The position numbers were made by a program, and so were the translations under genes. The notes under the pieces were generated by a model, which saw only the letters and a list, made by a program, of their open reading frames with translations, did no database searches and was not told the origin of the DNA. 64,000 nt of DNA. Origin: Microscilla marina ATCC 23134 (GTDB lineage Bacteria > Bacteroidota > Bacteroidia > Cytophagales > Microscillaceae). Below, piece after piece: positions 9,456 through 18,005 of the stretch (within the stretch, counting starts at the first letter, position 1; every line of letters begins with the position of its first letter). The DNA lies in contig NZ_AAWS01000010.1 of NCBI RefSeq assembly GCF_000169175.1, positions 124,001 through 188,000 on the forward strand. Direction: 5' to 3'.

Positions 9456-10334
9456 ATGAAGAAAACACTTTACATTGTAGTACTTTGTTTATTGACAACA
9501 CCTTTTGGGTGGTCACAAAAAACAGAGAAGACAGACGTATTGAATAAAATGATACAGTCGTTTCCTTCCCCTGTGGAGGTGTCAAGTATCATAAAAAAAG
9601 CAGGGTTAAAATACAATGAAAAATTGTTGAATGCTGCGGCTAATAAAAACAAGTATCAAGGCGACTTTAAAAAAGCACTGAATCTTGGCATATACAGTAC
9701 CGACTTAGGATACATTAATATTTATCAGAATAACCAGAATGCCTTTAGCTACCTGAGTGCTGTAAAAACAATGGCTGATGGCTTAAAACTAGGCAAACAT
9801 ATTGACCTTGGCGCTATTACTACCCTGGCACTTGAGAACAACCTCAATGCATTGTTGGCTGAGACAAGTGGTACATTTGAAAAAATGAATAATGATTTGT
9901 GGGAGCAAAAAAAAGCCAATTTGTCAGCTTTGATACTTACAGGAGGGTGGTTAGAAACATTATACTTGACTTGTGCAGTAGCACGCAAAAAACCAAATGC
10001 AGCTAAAGCTTTTGAAATAAAAGAGTTAAATGAGCAAATTGCCCAGCAAAAAATTATTTTAGATCAACTCTTAGAAATACTTAAAAAATATAGCAAAGGG
10101 GATGAAACAAAGAAATTGATTGGGGAATTAAAAGATTTGCGTAAATTGTTTAATAACTTTAAATTGAAGGGAGGAACTACTGTAAAAACAGTATATAAAG
10201 CTGAACGTATGGGTAAACTCAACGTATTGGTGTACTCTTCAAAAAGACAGAAAACAGAGTTTAAAATAGATGCGAAAGATTTAGAGAAGATTTATACTAA
10301 ATCGAAAGCGATACGCAAGAAAATAGTAAGTTAA
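9456..10334 (+). CDS. exported protein, third tandem paralogue
   Basis: The ATG at 9456 is chosen because it opens directly on a signal peptide (MKKTLYIVVLCLL, cleavage after GWSQ region); TTG 9414 and ATG 9435 would add a few residues before it. The mature part repeats the paralogue pattern: FPSPVEVSSIIKK, LNLGIYSTDLGY, LTGGWLETLYLTC and a C-terminal KDLEKIYTKSK. A short insertion (about KAFEIKELNE) before the QQKIILDQLL helix distinguishes it from the other two. Function is unknown. The gene that follows, 10357-10800, starts 22 bp after the stop, so the two are probably co-transcribed. Confidence 0.8.
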   Translation: MKKTLYIVVLCLLTTPFGWSQKTEKTDVLNKMIQSFPSPVEVSSIIKKAGLKYNEKLLNAAANKNKYQGDFKKALNLGIYSTDLGYINIYQNNQNAFSYLSAVKTMADGLKLGKHIDLGAITTLALENNLNALLAETSGTFEKMNNDLWEQKKANLSALILTGGWLETLYLTCAVARKKPNAAKAFEIKELNEQIAQQKIILDQLLEILKKYSKGDETKKLIGELKDLRKLFNNFKLKGGTTVKTVYKAERMGKLNVLVYSSKRQKTEFKIDAKDLEKIYTKSKAIRKKIVS

Positions 10335-10356
10335 ATTAATAGCAATCTGAGGCTGA

Positions 10357-10800
10357 ATGATGAAACAACTACTTTGGGGCATAGTATTCTTTGTAGGGTT
10401 AAGTAGCCAATCCGTATTTGCACAAAAGTGCAATATGAAGCAATTTAAAGATAAATGTGTGACAGCTTTGCAACGACAAAGAGGGTACACTTTTTTAAAA
10501 AGCTACCCCCTCGATGGACAAGGAGGAGTAAAAAAGAAAATTAAATATTCATATATACTTAGTAGGGGCAATACTTACTTGCTTACAATGGCAAACCGAC
10601 GAGCCGATGCCAAAGGAATCTCTGTGACAATTACTACTTCCAGTGGCAAAACGCTTCTATCGAGTTATGATGAGAGTAAAAAGAAATTTCACGCAGTGGT
10701 CGGTTTTAAACCAAAGGTAACAGGTATTTATTACTTTACTTTTGAGTTTCAAAACACCAGAAATTATTGTGCTGCCAGTGTACTAGGATTTAAGAGGTAA
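10357..10800 (+). CDS. small exported protein
   Basis: A 147-residue protein with a clear signal peptide (cleavage after SVFAQ) and a mature part of about 124 residues. It contains three cysteines (KCNMK, DKCVT and YCAAS) and a beta-rich pattern. I do not recognise a family; the C-terminal segment (KVTGIYYFTFEFQN) resembles a small beta-sandwich or pre-peptidase-like domain, which is weak inference. It is only 22 bp from the third paralogue and is followed by a terminator, so it probably closes that operon. Confidence 0.75.
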   Translation: MMKQLLWGIVFFVGLSSQSVFAQKCNMKQFKDKCVTALQRQRGYTFLKSYPLDGQGGVKKKIKYSYILSRGNTYLLTMANRRADAKGISVTITTSSGKTLLSSYDESKKKFHAVVGFKPKVTGIYYFTFEFQNTRNYCAASVLGFKR

Positions 10801-10825
10801 GGCAAAATTGTATTAAAAAATATAC

Positions 10826-10866
10826 AAGCGGTTGTTGTGTTTTGAGCACAGCAACTGCTTTTTTTG
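10826..10866 (+). terminator. intrinsic terminator
   Basis: A 14-bp stem (AAGCGGTTGTTGTG with a complement using two G-U pairs), 7-base loop and a T run. It lies after the 10357-10800 gene. Confidence 0.7.
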
Positions 10867-10894
10867 TTCGAGTACAAATAACCCCATACATAAT

Positions 10895-11542
10895 ATGATT
10901 AATAACTATCACATGAAGGTAGAGCGTACCGCTCAATATAGTACTTATGGTATACTCACTAGCCAAACTGAAAATATATGGTGGGTTTGTCACGGATATG
11001 GACAGTTGGCCCGTTATTTTCTCAAAAAATTTGAAGTATTGAATCCGCAAAAAAATTTTGTAATAGCACCAGAGGCATTGTCACATTTTTATCTAAAGGG
11101 GCATCAGCGGGTAGGTGCTAGTTGGATGACTAAAGAAGACCGTTTGCATGAAATTGAGGATTATTTATCTTATTTAAATACATTATATGAACAAGTTTGT
11201 CAACAAGATGCCTTTCCAAAAAAAGCGAAATCCTTAGTATTGGGTTTTTCTCAAGGTGTAGCTACTGCAGTAAGGTGGGTATACGACCAGAAAATAAGTT
11301 TTGATCATTTGGTGATGTGGGCAGGAGGATTTCCACCAGATGTAGACTTTTCTAAAACTCAAACAGTGCTGGCAAACAAATCATTGTCGTTTGTATACGG
11401 TTTACAGGATGAATTAATTACCACAAAACAGTTTGAAACAGAGAGGCAACGTATGCTTGAAAAGCAAATTTCACCAAAGGTGGTCACTTTTGAAGGCAAA
11501 CACGAACTCAATGGTGAAATTTTACAACGTATGATTGAATAA
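10895..11542 (+). CDS. alpha/beta-hydrolase, predicted esterase
   Basis: An alpha/beta-hydrolase of the phospholipase/carboxylesterase (predicted esterase) type, about 215 residues and cytoplasmic. The nucleophile elbow is GFSQG, the acid is probably the Asp in GLQDELI, and the base the His in EGKHELN near the end. The HGYGQ segment near the start is the expected oxyanion loop. ATG 10895 is chosen, with ATG 10913 (MKVERTAQ) equally possible; an in-frame TTG at 10832 lies inside the terminator hairpin region and is unlikely. Substrate cannot be told from sequence. The convergent SDR gene ends only 5 bp away. Confidence 0.8.
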   Translation: MINNYHMKVERTAQYSTYGILTSQTENIWWVCHGYGQLARYFLKKFEVLNPQKNFVIAPEALSHFYLKGHQRVGASWMTKEDRLHEIEDYLSYLNTLYEQVCQQDAFPKKAKSLVLGFSQGVATAVRWVYDQKISFDHLVMWAGGFPPDVDFSKTQTVLANKSLSFVYGLQDELITTKQFETERQRMLEKQISPKVVTFEGKHELNGEILQRMIE

Positions 11543-11547
11543 TCACC

Positions 11548-12306
11548 TCAGTTTTTTTTATTGACAATTGTTGCCGAAGCTTGAGCGGTGGGTAAGATTA
11601 ATAAGTCGGCAATATTGACATGTGCAGGGCGAGTGACCATAAAGAGAATAGTTTCGGCAATATCTGTAGCAGTAAGTGGTTGATAGCCCTGATAAGTCTT
11701 TTTTGCTTTTTCGTCATCCCCTTTAAAACGAACCTTTGAAAACTCAGTTTCTACCAGACCAGGGTTAATGGCAGACACTCTTATGCCGTGTTTGTGCAAA
11801 TCCATCCTCATTCCTTTATTAATAGCATCTACCGCGTGTTTAGAAGCACAGTATACATTTCCGTTGGGGTATGCTTCTTTGCCTGCCAGGGAGCCCACAT
11901 GTACCACATGTCCTGTTTTTCTGTTTACCATTTGCGGTATAATTGCCTTGGTTACATAAAGTAAGCCTTTTATGTTGATATCAATCATCGCATCCCAGTC
12001 GCTCACGTCACCGTCTTGGATAGGAGCCAAGCCATGGGCATTACCTGCATTATTTACCAGTATATCTATATTTTGCCAACTTTTAGGCAAGGAGCCAATG
12101 GCCTTATTTACTTCTTGTTGATTACTTACATCAAATGTGAGCGTATAGACATTTACCTTGGTTTGTAGTTCATCTGCCAGTTCTTCAAGCCGATCTTGTC
12201 TTCGTCCACAAATTATTACGTCAAATTTATAATCAGCAAAAACCTCTGCTGTAGCTTTTCCTATACCTGAACTCGCCCCAGTAACGAGAGCTACTTTATT
12301 TGTCAT
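11548..12306 (-). CDS. SDR-family oxidoreductase (YdfG-like)
   Basis: A 252-residue classical short-chain dehydrogenase. The cofactor-binding TGASSGIG motif is at residues 9-16, NNAG near 88, the catalytic Ser in HVGSLAG, and the YCASK active-site motif near 155. Arg residues after the second strand (CGRRQDR) favour NADP(H). It is closest in layout to YdfG-type 3-hydroxy acid or serine dehydrogenases, though substrate is uncertain. It converges with the esterase gene and is separated from the upstream barrel gene by a terminator, so it is probably a single-gene unit. Confidence 0.88.
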   Translation of the reverse strand: MTNKVALVTGASSGIGKATAEVFADYKFDVIICGRRQDRLEELADELQTKVNVYTLTFDVSNQQEVNKAIGSLPKSWQNIDILVNNAGNAHGLAPIQDGDVSDWDAMIDINIKGLLYVTKAIIPQMVNRKTGHVVHVGSLAGKEAYPNGNVYCASKHAVDAINKGMRMDLHKHGIRVSAINPGLVETEFSKVRFKGDDEKAKKTYQGYQPLTATDIAETILFMVTRPAHVNIADLLILPTAQASATIVNKKN

Positions 12307-12382
12307 AAAAAATAGGTTTAAAAAGTTGATTACTTTGAATATGCATTTGGTTGATTAGTGTAGATAGGGTGGTCAAAGTTGC

Positions 12383-12431
12383 AAAAAAAAGCAAGAAACT
12401 CATAGTAATCAAACAACTATGAGTTTCTTGC
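12383..12431 (-). terminator. intrinsic terminator (minus strand)
   Basis: A perfect 16-bp stem (GCAAGAAACTCATAGT with its complement) followed on the minus strand by eight T. It lies just after the minus-strand barrel gene and ends the menG-barrel operon. Confidence 0.85.
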
Positions 12432-12461
12432 GCTATATATTCTCTATAAATAAAATCAGTT

Positions 12462-13280
12462 TTATTCAAAATGTAGGTACAGCGTTACATTATGAGTACT
12501 GAGCCTCTGTAAAGGAGTACTTAGGCGGTTGTTATCTTGAATAAGGATATTGCCAAGCCCATGTGAAAACCTTATTTCAGGAGAGAAACGGAAGAATGAA
12601 AAATACACATCAAACCCAAATCCATATTCGATAGAAATGTTGGTATTAGCCACACGTAATATTTCTTTATCTTCGGCTTTTTGGGCTGATACTGAGAAAG
12701 CAGGTTTTACCCCAGCTACCAAATACATACCTTTGGTTCCTCTGAGTTGAGAACGGTATTTAAGCAAGAGAGGTACTTCTACCATATTGGTGGCAACCAC
12801 GGCAGTGGTGCTGCTCGAATCGGCAAATAAGTAGTCTATGTTTCGTTCGTAAATACTATAAGTAGGCAGTAAGCGAATCCCCCAGGTTCGATTAAGGTTA
12901 AAATTCATTACAAAACCCAGCGATAACCCAATAGAGTTTTTTGGGGTTACTAATAATGACGTATTACTGGATGTATCGGCCGAAGTACCAAGGGCATTCG
13001 AATGTTCGCCAATGTATTTGGTGCTACCTGCGCCAATAAAAAAACCATAGTTTAAGAATTTCATTTGTTTTTTATTACGCGATCTACCAGTAATGGCACG
13101 AGAGCCTGCATTACGGCTATTTTTTTTGTAGCTATTGCTATATACACTTCGGGTTGCCCTATTTTTTTTTGTTTGAGCAAATGAGTGCTGACCAGATAAT
13201 AAAAAAGCAAGCGTAAAGCAACAATAAACTATTTGGTTCCGGTGTATATTGAGCTTATGCCAAATGTTAGAGGTATGCAT
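12462..13280 (-). CDS. PorT-family outer-membrane beta-barrel protein
   Basis: A 272-residue exported protein: signal peptide ending HSFAQ, a basic low-complexity stretch (about 40-72), then alternating amphipathic strands typical of an 8-stranded outer-membrane barrel ending in an aromatic-type C-terminus (LYLHFE). Placement directly after menG/ubiE matches the gene order of the PorT protein of type IX secretion in several Bacteroidetes, so a PorT role is plausible but not proven. The ATG at 13280 lies 52 bp inside menG, implying translational coupling; the next in-frame Met comes after the signal peptide. Confidence 0.7.
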   Translation of the reverse strand: MHTSNIWHKLNIHRNQIVYCCFTLAFLLSGQHSFAQTKKNRATRSVYSNSYKKNSRNAGSRAITGRSRNKKQMKFLNYGFFIGAGSTKYIGEHSNALGTSADTSSNTSLLVTPKNSIGLSLGFVMNFNLNRTWGIRLLPTYSIYERNIDYLFADSSSTTAVVATNMVEVPLLLKYRSQLRGTKGMYLVAGVKPAFSVSAQKAEDKEILRVANTNISIEYGFGFDVYFSFFRFSPEIRFSHGLGNILIQDNNRLSTPLQRLSTHNVTLYLHFE

Positions 13281-13960
13281 TTTGTATGATTAAATCCAGT
13301 ATTATTAAGAATATTCACGAACTCTTTACCATAAGGAAAAGCGTGTACAGATTCGGGCAAGTAAGTATAAGCTGCCTGGTCTTTTGAGACAATCTTTCCA
13401 ATTAATGGCAAAATGTATTTGAAATAGAAACTGTAAATTTGCTTAAAAGGAAAACTGGTAGGTTTTGAAAATTCCAGAATAACTACTTTGCCACCAGGTT
13501 TGGTTACTCGGTAGATATCCTGAAGACCTTTTTCCAGATTTTCGAAGTTTCTTACTCCAAAAGAAACGATTACAGCATCAAAATAATTGTCTTCAAACGC
13601 CAGTTTTTCAGAATCTCCCAACTCAAGACTGATCACATTCTCCAGACCTTTCTTTTTAATTTTTTGTTTGCCTACTTCCAACATACCAGCCGATATGTCT
13701 ACTCCTGTTACTTTGGTAGGTTTTGCTTTGAGGGCAGCAATGGCAAAATCACCTGTGCCAGTGGCAACATCAAGTATGTGAGAGGGTTTATGAGGTTTTA
13801 AAAGTTTGATGGCTCGTTTACGCCAGTATATATCTATACCTAAGCTAAGGAAGTGGTTTAAAAAATCGTATTTGGGAGAGATATTGTCAAACATTTTGGC
13901 TACTTGAGCCTTCTTATTATTTTTATCTTCTTTATAAGGAACTACTTCAACCTTGTTCAT
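13229..13960 (-). CDS. menG: demethylmenaquinone methyltransferase
   Basis: A UbiE/MenG-type SAM-dependent methyltransferase that makes the last step to menaquinone (and ubiquinone where present). The start at 13960 ([11 protein letters not shown]) is chosen because it gives the usual N-terminus; a start at 14017 would add 19 unrelated residues. Family signatures are visible: [27 protein letters not shown], the SAM-binding [10 protein letters not shown], and [12 protein letters not shown]. The end overlaps the start of the barrel gene. In Bacteroidota menaquinone is the usual quinone, so menG is the better name. Confidence 0.93.
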   Translation of the reverse strand: MNKVEVVPYKEDKNNKKAQVAKMFDNISPKYDFLNHFLSLGIDIYWRKRAIKLLKPHKPSHILDVATGTGDFAIAALKAKPTKVTGVDISAGMLEVGKQKIKKKGLENVISLELGDSEKLAFEDNYFDAVIVSFGVRNFENLEKGLQDIYRVTKPGGKVVILEFSKPTSFPFKQIYSFYFKYILPLIGKIVSKDQAAYTYLPESVHAFPYGKEFVNILNNTGFNHTKCIPLTFGISSIYTGTK

Positions 13961-14080
13961 ATAAAAAGTTATTTCAATTGAATTACAAAGAACCGGAATT
14001 TTTAAATCAAAACACAACCTTTAATAGAATTGTTAAAAATCCGAAGGAGAATTTTGGAGAAATATAATTGTAGTAGCCGA

Positions 14081-14113
14081 AACACCCCCATATTGTGTGT
14101 TTATGAGGGTGTT
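14081..14113 (-). terminator. hairpin after second siaC
   Basis: An 11-bp stem (AACACCCCCAT and complement, one mismatch) with an 11-base loop, just beyond the minus-strand stop at 14125. There is no strong T tract. Confidence 0.4.
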
Positions 14114-14124
14114 AATAGTATTTT

Positions 14125-14514
14125 TCAAACAATTTCTTCGTGAGGAATAAACTTAAAAGGAAGGTTAGTAAAAGAACTAAAGTAGGTTCCAAGGTCTTTC
14201 ATATCCTCATCGTCTGACTCAAAAGACCATACTACATTTACCTGGTGACCTTTAGCCTGAATAGACTCAAATATCTTAAGTATACGAGAGACCATAGCTG
14301 AGGTACTGGTGTTGATGTATAAAAAAGTAAAGGTGAGATGGTGCTTTTTTGCCGTTGGGTTTTGCCCATACTGCTCAAGTGTTTGTGCTATTGGGTTATA
14401 AAAACCTTGGGTATCTTCTGGAATGGATAAACCCTTGAACTCAAAAAGCCCTTTTGCAAAATCAAACTCTACTCTTGGAGTAGTATCCGTCTCTTCTATA
14501 ACAACGTTTTTCAT
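14125..14514 (-). CDS. SiaC-family regulatory phosphoprotein (DUF1987), second copy
   Basis: A 129-residue protein clearly homologous to the SiaC-like protein at 3452-3814: RVEFDFAKGLFEFKG, SIPEDTQGFYNPI, FLYINTSTSAMVSRI and an acidic SDDEDMKDLG segment. The NT-x-x-S motif is kept. It stands alone, with no kinase or phosphatase gene beside it, so it must be served by enzymes encoded elsewhere, perhaps the orphan SpoIIE phosphatases at 18006 or 46475. Sequence differences from the first copy are large enough for a distinct partner. Confidence 0.78.
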   Translation of the reverse strand: MKNVVIEETDTTPRVEFDFAKGLFEFKGLSIPEDTQGFYNPIAQTLEQYGQNPTAKKHHLTFTFLYINTSTSAMVSRILKIFESIQAKGHQVNVVWSFESDDEDMKDLGTYFSSFTNLPFKFIPHEEIV

Positions 14515-14849
14515 AATGGATTTTTTTCACTATACACTTGTAAACTGTTTGTTGTTAGACAAGTACACAAAAGTACAAATTACAACCTAAAAAACTAAAT
14601 TATAATTTGGGTTTTGTAAATAGGTTAATGGTATGGTTTTCAAAAGATTGTACAATGATTTTAGTTGAAAAGTTGTGAGAATAAATTTATTTCTGAAAAG
14701 GATGTAAGATTATGCCAGAAATAAATGTTTTCGAACTCTTTTACCTAAGATAACCATTAATATTGAGTTTGTTCAACTTATTATTTACTTTTTTGCTTAT
14801 ACTATATGTGTTTAGAATTTTATCATATCTCAAATAACTAAAAATAAAA
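14515..14849. other. AT-rich divergent intergenic region
   Basis: 335 bases between divergent siaC-like and nif3-like genes. It is strongly AT-rich and should hold promoters for both. I see no gene, repeat or clear hairpin. Confidence 0.6.
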
Positions 14850-15950
14850 ATGTTTACTGTACAACAAATCACCAAGCATCTGGAAGACTTTGCTCCAAGG
14901 GTATACCAAGAGAGCTATGACAATTCGGGACTGATTGTAGGTGATCCAGCAATGAAAGTAACAGGTGTACTGGTATCGTTAGATACAGTGGAAACTGTGG
15001 TAGATGAGGCGATTAAACGGGGGTGTAATATGATTGTAGCACACCATCCTATTGTTTTTAAAGGACTGAAAAAGTTTAATGGGCGCAATTATGTAGAGCG
15101 AACGGTGATCAAAGCTATTAAGCACGACATTGCTATTTATGCTATTCATACCAATCTTGATAATGTAACAGGAGGGGTAAACTTTAAAATAGCAGAAAAG
15201 TTAAACTTGGAAAAGGTGCAAATTCTTGCTCCTAAAAAACAAAACCAAATGAAACTCACGGTATTTGTGCCACCAAGTAATGTAAATGCTTTGATAGATG
15301 CATTGAGTAAGGCTGGGGCAGGGCAAATAGGTGATTATGACCATTGTAGTTTCAGAGCTACTGGTATGGGTACTTTCAGGGGTAATAAAAATACTAATCC
15401 CACCATAGGGGTGAAGGAACAACTGGAAGAAGTGAAAGAAGAACGCCTTGAAATGATTTTTCCAGCTTATTTGGAGGGTAAAATAGTGCGTACTTTGCAA
15501 AAGCATCACCCTTACGAGGAAGTAGCCTATTACTTACAATTACTCGAAAACACCAATTTAGCAATAGGTGCTGGAGTGGTGGGTTATTTACCCGAAGCTT
15601 TGTCTGGCGAAGCATTTCTGCAGTATTTGAAAGAATGTATGGAGTTAAAATGTATCCGTCATACTCACTTAATTGATACACCTATTCAAAAAGTAGCCTT
15701 ATGTGGAGGTTCAGGTAGCTTTTTGCTGCGCTCAGCCATGGCACAAAGGGCTGATGTTTTTATCACGGCTGACTATAAATACCATGAGTTTTTTGATGCC
15801 GAAGGGAAAATTCTGATTGCTGACATAGGGCATTATGAAAGTGAGAAGTACACTAGTGAATTGCTAAGAGATTATTTGAAACCTGCTTTTGAAGCACTTA
15901 ATATTTATATTACTGAAAATAATACAAACCCAATTCACTATTTTTATTAA
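14850..15950 (+). CDS. Nif3-like dinuclear metal-centre protein
   Basis: A 366-residue member of the NIF3/YbgI family, hexameric ring proteins with a dinuclear metal site. Expected metal-ligand segments are visible: AHHPIVFKG (about 65-73), IAIYAIHTNLDN (about 95-106) and C-terminal ADIGHYESEK with a conserved His and Glu. The length and the central insert of about 110 residues (a CutA-like PII-type domain, roughly 130-240) fit the longer version common in Firmicutes and Bacteroidota. Proposed roles include GTP cyclohydrolase-like hydrolase activity; the true function is unsettled. It is usually next to the zinc-ribbon coiled-coil gene, as here. Confidence 0.9.
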   Translation: MFTVQQITKHLEDFAPRVYQESYDNSGLIVGDPAMKVTGVLVSLDTVETVVDEAIKRGCNMIVAHHPIVFKGLKKFNGRNYVERTVIKAIKHDIAIYAIHTNLDNVTGGVNFKIAEKLNLEKVQILAPKKQNQMKLTVFVPPSNVNALIDALSKAGAGQIGDYDHCSFRATGMGTFRGNKNTNPTIGVKEQLEEVKEERLEMIFPAYLEGKIVRTLQKHHPYEEVAYYLQLLENTNLAIGAGVVGYLPEALSGEAFLQYLKECMELKCIRHTHLIDTPIQKVALCGGSGSFLLRSAMAQRADVFITADYKYHEFFDAEGKILIADIGHYESEKYTSELLRDYLKPAFEALNIYITENNTNPIHYFY

Positions 15951-16050
15951 AATATAGCAGAATTAGTAGGTTTTTATCTTAAAATTTTACGAATATTGTG
16001 GTTTTGTTATTGATACATCAATATAACCCTATCAACAATTCACGAATTTC

Positions 16051-16827
16051 ATGGAAAGGACAGTATCGCAAAAGTTAACGGCACTTCTCAAAATGCAATC
16101 TATCGATTCTAAAATGGACGAGTTAAAGAAAATGCGAGGGGATTTACCAGAAGAAGTACAAGATTTAGAAGACGAGATTGCAGGGTATGAGACCCGTATC
16201 GATAAGTTCAATAGAGAAATCAAAGGTTGGGAAGACGAAATATCTGCCAAAAAGCAACGAAAAAAGGACGCTGATAAACTGATTTTGAAGTACAAAGATC
16301 AGCAAATGAACGTTCGTAATAACCGTGAGTACGATGCTTTGAGCAAAGAGGTTGAGTCTGAAGAACTTGAAATACAATTGGCAGATAAGAAAATAAAGGA
16401 AGCTAAAACCAAAATTGAAAGCAAAAAAGGGGAGGTTGATAAAACCAAACAAATATTGGATGAGCGTCAGAAAGACTTAGCTGGTAAGAAAGAAGAACTT
16501 GACAGTTTGTTAAATGAAAGTCAGGACGAAGAAACCAAATTATTAAAAGACCGTGAAAAACAATCTAAAAATATTGAAGATAGATTGATGCGCTCTTATA
16601 ATAAGATCAGAAAAAACGCGATCAATGGACTTGCCGTAGTATCAGTAAAAAGAGACGCTTGTGGTGGTTGTTTCAATGTGGTTCCCCCACAAAGACAAGC
16701 AGAGATCAGAGAGCGTAAGAAAATTATTGTTTGTGAGCACTGTGGTAGAATATTGGCAGATGTAGAGGAAGTAATAGTAGAAGAAAAGCCAAAGAAAACC
16801 ACGCGCCGTAAAAAAGCTGCGAAGTAA
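16051..16827 (+). CDS. C4-type zinc ribbon coiled-coil protein (DUF164/CT398-like)
   Basis: A 258-residue protein: a long antiparallel coiled coil (about 10-190) and a C-terminal zinc ribbon with CGGC (about 205) and CEHCG (about 230) cysteine pairs. The Lys/Arg-rich tail is typical of Bacteroidetes members. The Helicobacter and Chlamydia homologues have been linked to nucleic-acid binding or flagellar/secretion contacts, but no firm role is known. It is 100 bp downstream of the Nif3-like gene, a widely conserved pairing, and is closed by a terminator. Confidence 0.88.
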   Translation: MERTVSQKLTALLKMQSIDSKMDELKKMRGDLPEEVQDLEDEIAGYETRIDKFNREIKGWEDEISAKKQRKKDADKLILKYKDQQMNVRNNREYDALSKEVESEELEIQLADKKIKEAKTKIESKKGEVDKTKQILDERQKDLAGKKEELDSLLNESQDEETKLLKDREKQSKNIEDRLMRSYNKIRKNAINGLAVVSVKRDACGGCFNVVPPQRQAEIRERKKIIVCEHCGRILADVEEVIVEEKPKKTTRRKKAAK

Positions 16828-16858
16828 GAAACATCATTTGCTTATAAGATATAATCCT

Positions 16859-16888
16859 CCCTAACCCATATAAGGTTAGGGTTTTTTT
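16859..16888 (+). terminator. intrinsic terminator
   Basis: Stem CCCTAACC / GGTTAGGG with a 7-base loop and seven T. It ends the nif3-zinc ribbon operon. Confidence 0.85.
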
Positions 16889-16978
16889 ATGCCCTAAATA
16901 TACCAAGCTGTACCAGTTTATACCTAAAGCAGTACGGTTTAGATGGTTGTTTCTCTTATTTTTATTATCTTGATAGGG

Positions 16979-17881
16979 ATGAAAACTGCCAAAAGAAGAT
17001 TGTTGATTTCTATGATTGTGGGTTTAAATTTATTCAATGCTACAGTGATATATAAGCTATGGTGGGCAGAGCTACAGCAAGTAAAAAATACTAAGAAAAA
17101 AAAGTCAACACAACCTACGAAGGTAAAGTCTCATTTAGCTACAGATACTGCCATACGTGCGCAAGTGTTTATGCCTATCAAAGGGCGTTCCTATAAACTA
17201 AGTACTGTTGCCATGCAAAAATTACAGGATTATCGGATACGACAACGAAAGTTGGCAATGAGGTACCCTGGACTTATTTTTTTTAATGGCGATACTGCCA
17301 AAAAAGAGGTAGCACTTACGTTTGACGATGGTCCTGATGGACAAATAACGCTTCAAGTGTTAAAGGTATTGGCAAAGTATAAGGTAAAAGGCAGTTTCTT
17401 TTTTGTAGGTAACTATGTACAAAAGTATCCACAAATTGCTCGACAGGCATACAAACAAGGACACTTGATTTTGAATCATAGCCATACGCATCAATCATAT
17501 ATAAACAAAAGCAAGCAATGGATCAAACAAGATTTATTGGCCGCAGAAAATGCCATAGCTCAAGCCATTGGCAGGCGTCCTGCAATGTTTCGTCCCCCGT
17601 ATGGCGACATAGATTCGGTAATCATAGGAGAGGTACACGCAAATAAATATAAAGGTATTATTTGGTCGTATGACACCCTCGATTGGACAGGAATAGTAAA
17701 AGACTCTATAGCTCAAGGAGTGAAGAGTGGCATACGTTCAGGAGAAATTGTTTTAATGCATAGTCGCCAAGGTACTATGCCTACTGCTCAGGCATTACCC
17801 GATATTATAATGTATTTGCAGGATGCAGGGTATGCGATTGTGAGTTTAGATAAAATGCTAAAGGTAAAAGCATATAAATAG
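16979..17881 (+). CDS. polysaccharide deacetylase (NodB domain)
   Basis: A membrane-anchored carbohydrate esterase family 4 protein of about 300 residues. An N-terminal helix (LLISMIVGLNLF) is followed by a basic linker and the NodB domain. Family motifs are all present: TFDDGPDG (motif 1, catalytic base and metal Asp), HSHTH (motif 2, metal His), RPPYGD (motif 3), DTLDW (motif 4) and LMHS (motif 5). It should be catalytically active, removing N-acetyl groups from peptidoglycan or a surface glycan; the substrate is not evident. The ATG at 16979 is chosen, with ATG 16943 also possible. Confidence 0.88.
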   Translation: MKTAKRRLLISMIVGLNLFNATVIYKLWWAELQQVKNTKKKKSTQPTKVKSHLATDTAIRAQVFMPIKGRSYKLSTVAMQKLQDYRIRQRKLAMRYPGLIFFNGDTAKKEVALTFDDGPDGQITLQVLKVLAKYKVKGSFFFVGNYVQKYPQIARQAYKQGHLILNHSHTHQSYINKSKQWIKQDLLAAENAIAQAIGRRPAMFRPPYGDIDSVIIGEVHANKYKGIIWSYDTLDWTGIVKDSIAQGVKSGIRSGEIVLMHSRQGTMPTAQALPDIIMYLQDAGYAIVSLDKMLKVKAYK

Positions 17882-18005
17882 GTGTGCATAAAGAGATTTT
17901 TTGTAAAAAAAGGACATTTTGCAGAATTTTTACGCCCTCATAGATTATTTTTTGCCTAAAAATGTTTTAATTAGAGATAGCAGATTATGACACCATTACA
18001 TATTT

